The notes beneath the pieces were generated by a model. That model saw only the letters and a program-made list of their open reading frames with translations. It did no database searches and was not told the origin of the DNA. Positions 60,091-64,000 of a stretch of 64,000 bases of DNA are shown here, piece after piece. Numbering within the stretch: position 1 is the stretch's first letter; each line of letters opens with the position of its first letter. A program made the position numbers and the translations under genes. This DNA comes from Neckera pumila (Eukaryota > Streptophyta > Bryopsida > Hypnales > Neckeraceae): contig OZ018410.1 in NCBI GenBank assembly GCA_963969595.1, forward strand, positions 41,831,413-41,895,412, given 5' to 3'.

Positions 60091-63000
60091 TCATTGGCTT
60101 GTTTCCTCACCCATTGCAGCACTGGCCACTGACCTGTGTCTTACCCCAAGTCCTGCAGTTTGATGAACCTCGCTCTCTCGAGAAGTGTTTGAAGGGGTGT
60201 TGGCAACATCTACAGCACCAGGAGTATCCGAGCCTTGTGACTCGGGGCCGCCGTCACCAACATCATGAAACAAAGGGACAACCATGGAGGTGCTACCTCC
60301 CAATATCCAAGGCAGAACCGAGCGATATGAAGGGAACAAAGATCCCTGTGACGGTGAGGCCGCCGCTGGGACAGAGGGGGCCACGCCTTGAAGCTCGGGC
60401 TCCCTACTACTACGATATAAAGCATCGAGCTGTCTGTCCCTTCGCAGTCCCTCCAACTCAAGTCGTCTCCTCCAAACCATACCCTCAATGTCTTGCATTG
60501 GACTGCCCATCCAGCTGCTCATGGGCATACCGCTACTTGGTCTTGACGGATCGGGCGGAACATTTGGATTGTTTGAATCATTATCCCTTTCAGAAGCGGT
60601 GCTTGGACCTTGCGAAACCCTGGAGTTTCCAGCTTCAGCAGCAGCTCGCATCCTTGTCTGGTTGTCAGATAGAGATGCTTGCAGATTACTTAACCCTGCT
60701 AGGCCTCGTATGCTTTGGCTTATAGTGTTGACGTGATTTCCTTGACTACTAACATGAACTGAGGAAGTGAGAATAGAAGATGATGTTATGTGAACTCCTT
60801 GTATTGACCGGCGGTGCAGGAAAACCTGAATTCCTGGTACCTGTCAAACATGAAAGGTTGCAATATGATAAGCGATATGCAGTCCACTCAAACAGGACAC
60901 AATGTGTTTGTCAGATACATGTCATGCAACGATGCATCTTTCTATGAACTGTAAACAGACGCCAATGCAGCCCTGATTTCATGGCTGTATAGAACTAGTT
61001 CATTTAGAAACACCTACCTCAAAGCGATTCCAGAAAAACAGCACAAGGTGCTGCATGAAGGCCGCTGTTGCCAAGAACGCAAGGTAAGAGAAACCTGGTT
61101 CAAGTAAGAAGAAAAGGTCACATCATCTTCAGCAAAAATAAAAATGAAAGTCTGGACCACGGGACAGAATGTGAAAAGGAACATGAATTCTTATTCTGGG
61201 CATGGAAGTTAAGAAGATGTTTCTGATGAGCTTTTAAGAATGATGCAGTTCATACGTCACACCCTCACTGCCTTAAGAATGCAACAGAAAGCGAAACCCT
61301 ACATGGGACTCAATCGCTGTATACTACGTCAACCAATTACCAAAAGAAAAACATTGAAATTTGCAAAAGAATCTTACCATAAGCATATGAGAAAAAATAG
61401 ATATGGAAAACCATGAAGTAGAGGAAAAAAAACCGTGGGAAAAATCGCAAAGATAGTGGCATCCGCACACTGCACCACAGTCAAACATAAAAACCTGGAT
61501 TCAGTTATAAGATCTTGCGAGTCACAAACATATATACAAAATATGAAACAGTAGCCCGTTCACATCCAAGGAAGACCCATCACTTCACCTGATCATGGTG
61601 AAAAGTTCACAAAGCCAGACCAGGGTCAGGACCATGAAGGCCAGCAGTTGGTCATCGAAAAACTCGAACAGAAAGAAGAGTATACCGATCATTATCTGCA
61701 CCCCAAGTCCCACACATTGATTGTGAGTATTATCCCATTAATTAGAAAATAACTAATGAATATACAGATCATCTATAGAGTAGCTGAGCTTCCTAGATTT
61801 CGGACTTCAGCTGACCTTCAACAGCTGACCCTTCAAGATAGGAAATCATGTACTCACCGGAACAAAGACAAGTGACTCGACCACATGGATGAAGATGAGA
61901 CGATAGGTGGGGAGCCGATGCCGGGCATGGTGTTGCAGCTGCACTGTAAGACCATACACCAGAACATTAAAGAATTTCCCAAGCTTGAGAAACCCTTAGA
62001 ATTCCAAAGCATCAAAAGGATCACGAAAACTTGAGAAAGTCAACAACTGGCTTGATGTTCCAGCCAAATTCATGTAAATGAGATGCATAGGATGTGCTTA
62101 GACCAGTCATACCAGTGAACTTCAGCATGCGGGCCTGTGTCTCCCGTAGGGTGAAGGAGACTGACATGGTCGTTGTGAAAAAGACGAACAGGGATGTGAC
62201 GAAGACACCACATTTGAATACGATATAATCTGCATCTCGCCAAAATCAATATTTAAACCCGTCCTGAGATTACTTTGTGAAGCACATTTTCAACTACACA
62301 AAGACAGTAAGTCTTCGGAAGAGCCAACATATAATTGAGACCATTCAGCATAAGGGATTTACTCACCATTGATTCCAACAGGCTCTCCACCAAAATCTTG
62401 CAAATAGTTGAGGTTGTAAAGCTCTTTAGTCTGGAAATTGTACAGATAGCCTGCATAATAGATCACAATCTGTGCTCAGATTACTAAAACATTATATACT
62501 ACTGTCCACCACGTAAGATAGTTTTCAGTCATTAGGAAAGAAACTTCTTAAACCACGCGTAAGGTTGCACATGCATGAAGTTATGGTACCAGAGCTCACG
62601 TCCCGAAAATAATTTGCAATAGTTTAGATCACGAACAAATACATTCAAGAAATAAAATGTTGATGCACAAAGGTGCATAAAGAAATTTCCAAGGTCCAAC
62701 GACAGTGCCAACAAGCTGCGGCAATAAAAAGGCCTTGTACCTCTTCGGAATGCGCTGAGTAGACTGTTCATAAGAATCGTATCGTAGCCGACAAAATTAT
62801 CTATAAGAACTCGTTGCCACCTGTACAATATGCAAAGTTAGGAGGTACTCAAGAACTATGAAAATGACTTGAATACTTCATAGGTGTAGGCATCATATCT
62901 AATAAGATAGATGAGAATCTGAATCGACGGCGCCTCTAACATCAACTATTTAGATAAGTACGCTTAAAATAGACAAATGAGAAGATGTAAGTGCCAAGAG

Positions 63001-64000
63001 ATACGCTCATGTACATAGACAAGACATAAGGTGAAGAACCGACCTACCGATTGCCAAAACAAGCATGCTGAGCCGAGATGGATATATTGATGGTCTTCAC
63101 GTTGTGCCGAAGTTTCGCACTCTCAGACATCATGAGATAGCCCTGCGAATCATCGAGAATAAAGTTTCAGACTTTTATATCTTTTGTGAAACAGGAAGGC
63201 CTCAAGGACGTTCTAAGGAATATGGCCAGGATAATAGCACAAGAATTACACACTATATTTCTTACCTTCTCCATACTGAACAAGTAAGTTGGGTCATATA
63301 CTTCGCTTCCGTTCTCGGACAAACCCACTACACAGAGGAAACGGAAATTAGAGCATCAAAGAATTCAGCTAAATAGAATAGTCAAGAACTAAGAAGAGGA
63401 ACTGAATCCTGTCATTCAGTGCTAAAAATGAAGAACACACTCCCAAAACTTTACTGAAAGCTTGCCCCAAGAATAGAGCACAAGTTATTCTTGTGAGGCA
63501 AGGTCAACTCGCGGGATCCGAACTCGGTACACTACATCATCACCATCTCGGCTCAGGCTGATACTCAAGTCAGAAAAATACAAGTCATTCGAGGAGGACG
63601 AGTGTGAAATACCAAGAACGGCATCAAGCTTGTTCCATGCAACTGTGCGACGATCCCCCTTGGGACTTGTTGTAAGTGGCTCCCACCCCGTAATCCTCTG
63701 TCCATCGAGTACCGGTCACCACACCCACAAAAGTCACTTGCATGTCGGATCACCGAAGAACACCCTACACTACTCAAAAAAATGCATGATATGCTAAAAT
63801 GAGCAAATAGGGCCAAGATCAACTAACCCAGACTTGCCAGAAGCTGCGAACACTTTTTTCAGCTCTTTTGAAGCAAGAGATCCCATAGCTCCTCCATCGG
63901 GTAAAATAATGCGAGAGTGCACTGCCAAGCGGCCCTCTACCAGTCCCAGATAGCGGCCGACTGGAGACATCACGCTCAAGCCATTCTTCGTCAGCATTCC
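60091..64000 (-). CDS. TMEM259: Membralin (TMEM259 family) ER membrane protein, 5' end outside window
   Basis: Twelve minus-strand exons are visible: 64000-63828 (partial), 63695-63544, 63327-63266, 63142-63048, 62820-62741, 62450-62367, 62229-62113, 61943-61858, 61695-61589, 61469-61378, 61094-61018 and 60840-60091, giving 624 codons plus stop with all phases joining. Family marks are CFGNRWQRVLIDNFVGYD, TTTMSVSFTLRETQARMLKF, LQHHARHRLPTYRLIF, FFDDQLLAFMVLTLVWL, FFPRFFFLYFMVFHIYFF and FMQHLVLFFWNRFE. The centre holds several membrane segments. The last exon encodes a 249-residue hydrophilic tail rich in Ser, Pro, Gly and Arg with a conserved-looking PWILGG. Animal membralin sits in an ER-associated degradation ubiquitin-ligase complex; a similar ER role is inferred here. 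The join between the two rightmost exons (63828 to 63695) is the least certain. The gene is tail-to-tail with the TMEM115-like gene. Confidence 0.92.

Noticed and set aside
59781..60122. Possible extra membralin exon read in another frame
   Set aside because: The in-frame TGA at 60091-60093 closes the coding exon and the alternative frame shows no conserved pattern.
60099..60725. 208-codon open frame on the plus strand
   Set aside because: It is the antisense shadow of the membralin last exon; the minus-strand frame joins in phase to eleven other exons with family motifs.

Overview
The window looks like a piece of a repeat-rich, AT-rich land-plant nuclear genome. Evidence for a plant: three intron-containing genes whose products match plant-wide families (a MAT2B/RmlD-like reductase, a TMEM115/DUF1751 pseudo-rhomboid and a membralin), telo-box motifs in gene introns, and plant-style MITEs (CACTA tips with 3-bp duplications, GAGCATC-tipped elements with TAA/TTA duplications). 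Introns are short to moderate. TTAA-flanked piggyBac-like elements and a Tc1-type DDE remnant are unusual for flowering plants, so I lean weakly towards a non-seed plant (moss, lycophyte or fern grade). The species cannot be fixed from sequence alone.

Positions 1-51,300 are almost entirely mobile-element debris. The dominant class is TTAA-flanked elements with CCCCTAAAGG-type tips: family A (about 925 bp), family B (about 930 bp) and family C (about 630 bp). At least 16 copies or clear remnants can be seen, several abutting or nested. A 3.3-kb relative at 30,531-33,846 carries broken reading frames, including a Cys/His-rich piece that resembles the zinc ribbon ending piggyBac transposases. 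A second class has TAAGGTA tips and TA duplications (15,697; 17,412; 22,539; 25,996; 26,373; 28,211; 29,379; 35,840). A Tc1-like transposase fragment at 23,881-24,232 is a possible, unproven, relative of its source. CACTA MITEs (857, 3,084, 47,424) and PIF/Harbinger-like MITEs (8,263; 20,369; 29,889; 30,061) complete the set. No intact host gene was supported in this part.

Positions 51,400-64,000 are the gene island, with higher GC. The MAT2B-like gene (minus strand, 5 exons, 322 codons) lies head-to-head with the TMEM115-like gene (plus strand, 8 exons, about 319 codons), with 776 bp between start codons. The latter lies tail-to-tail with the membralin gene (minus strand, 12 exons visible, 5' end beyond the right edge). 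The first would act in methionine/AdoMet or nucleotide-sugar related chemistry. The other two are predicted multi-pass endomembrane proteins (Golgi and ER). Nothing suggests co-regulation beyond the shared promoter region of the first two.

The most unusual content is the piggyBac-like TTAA population, with a three-level nested insertion at 17,412-19,355 and a natural empty site that proves TA target duplication for the TAAGGTA class.
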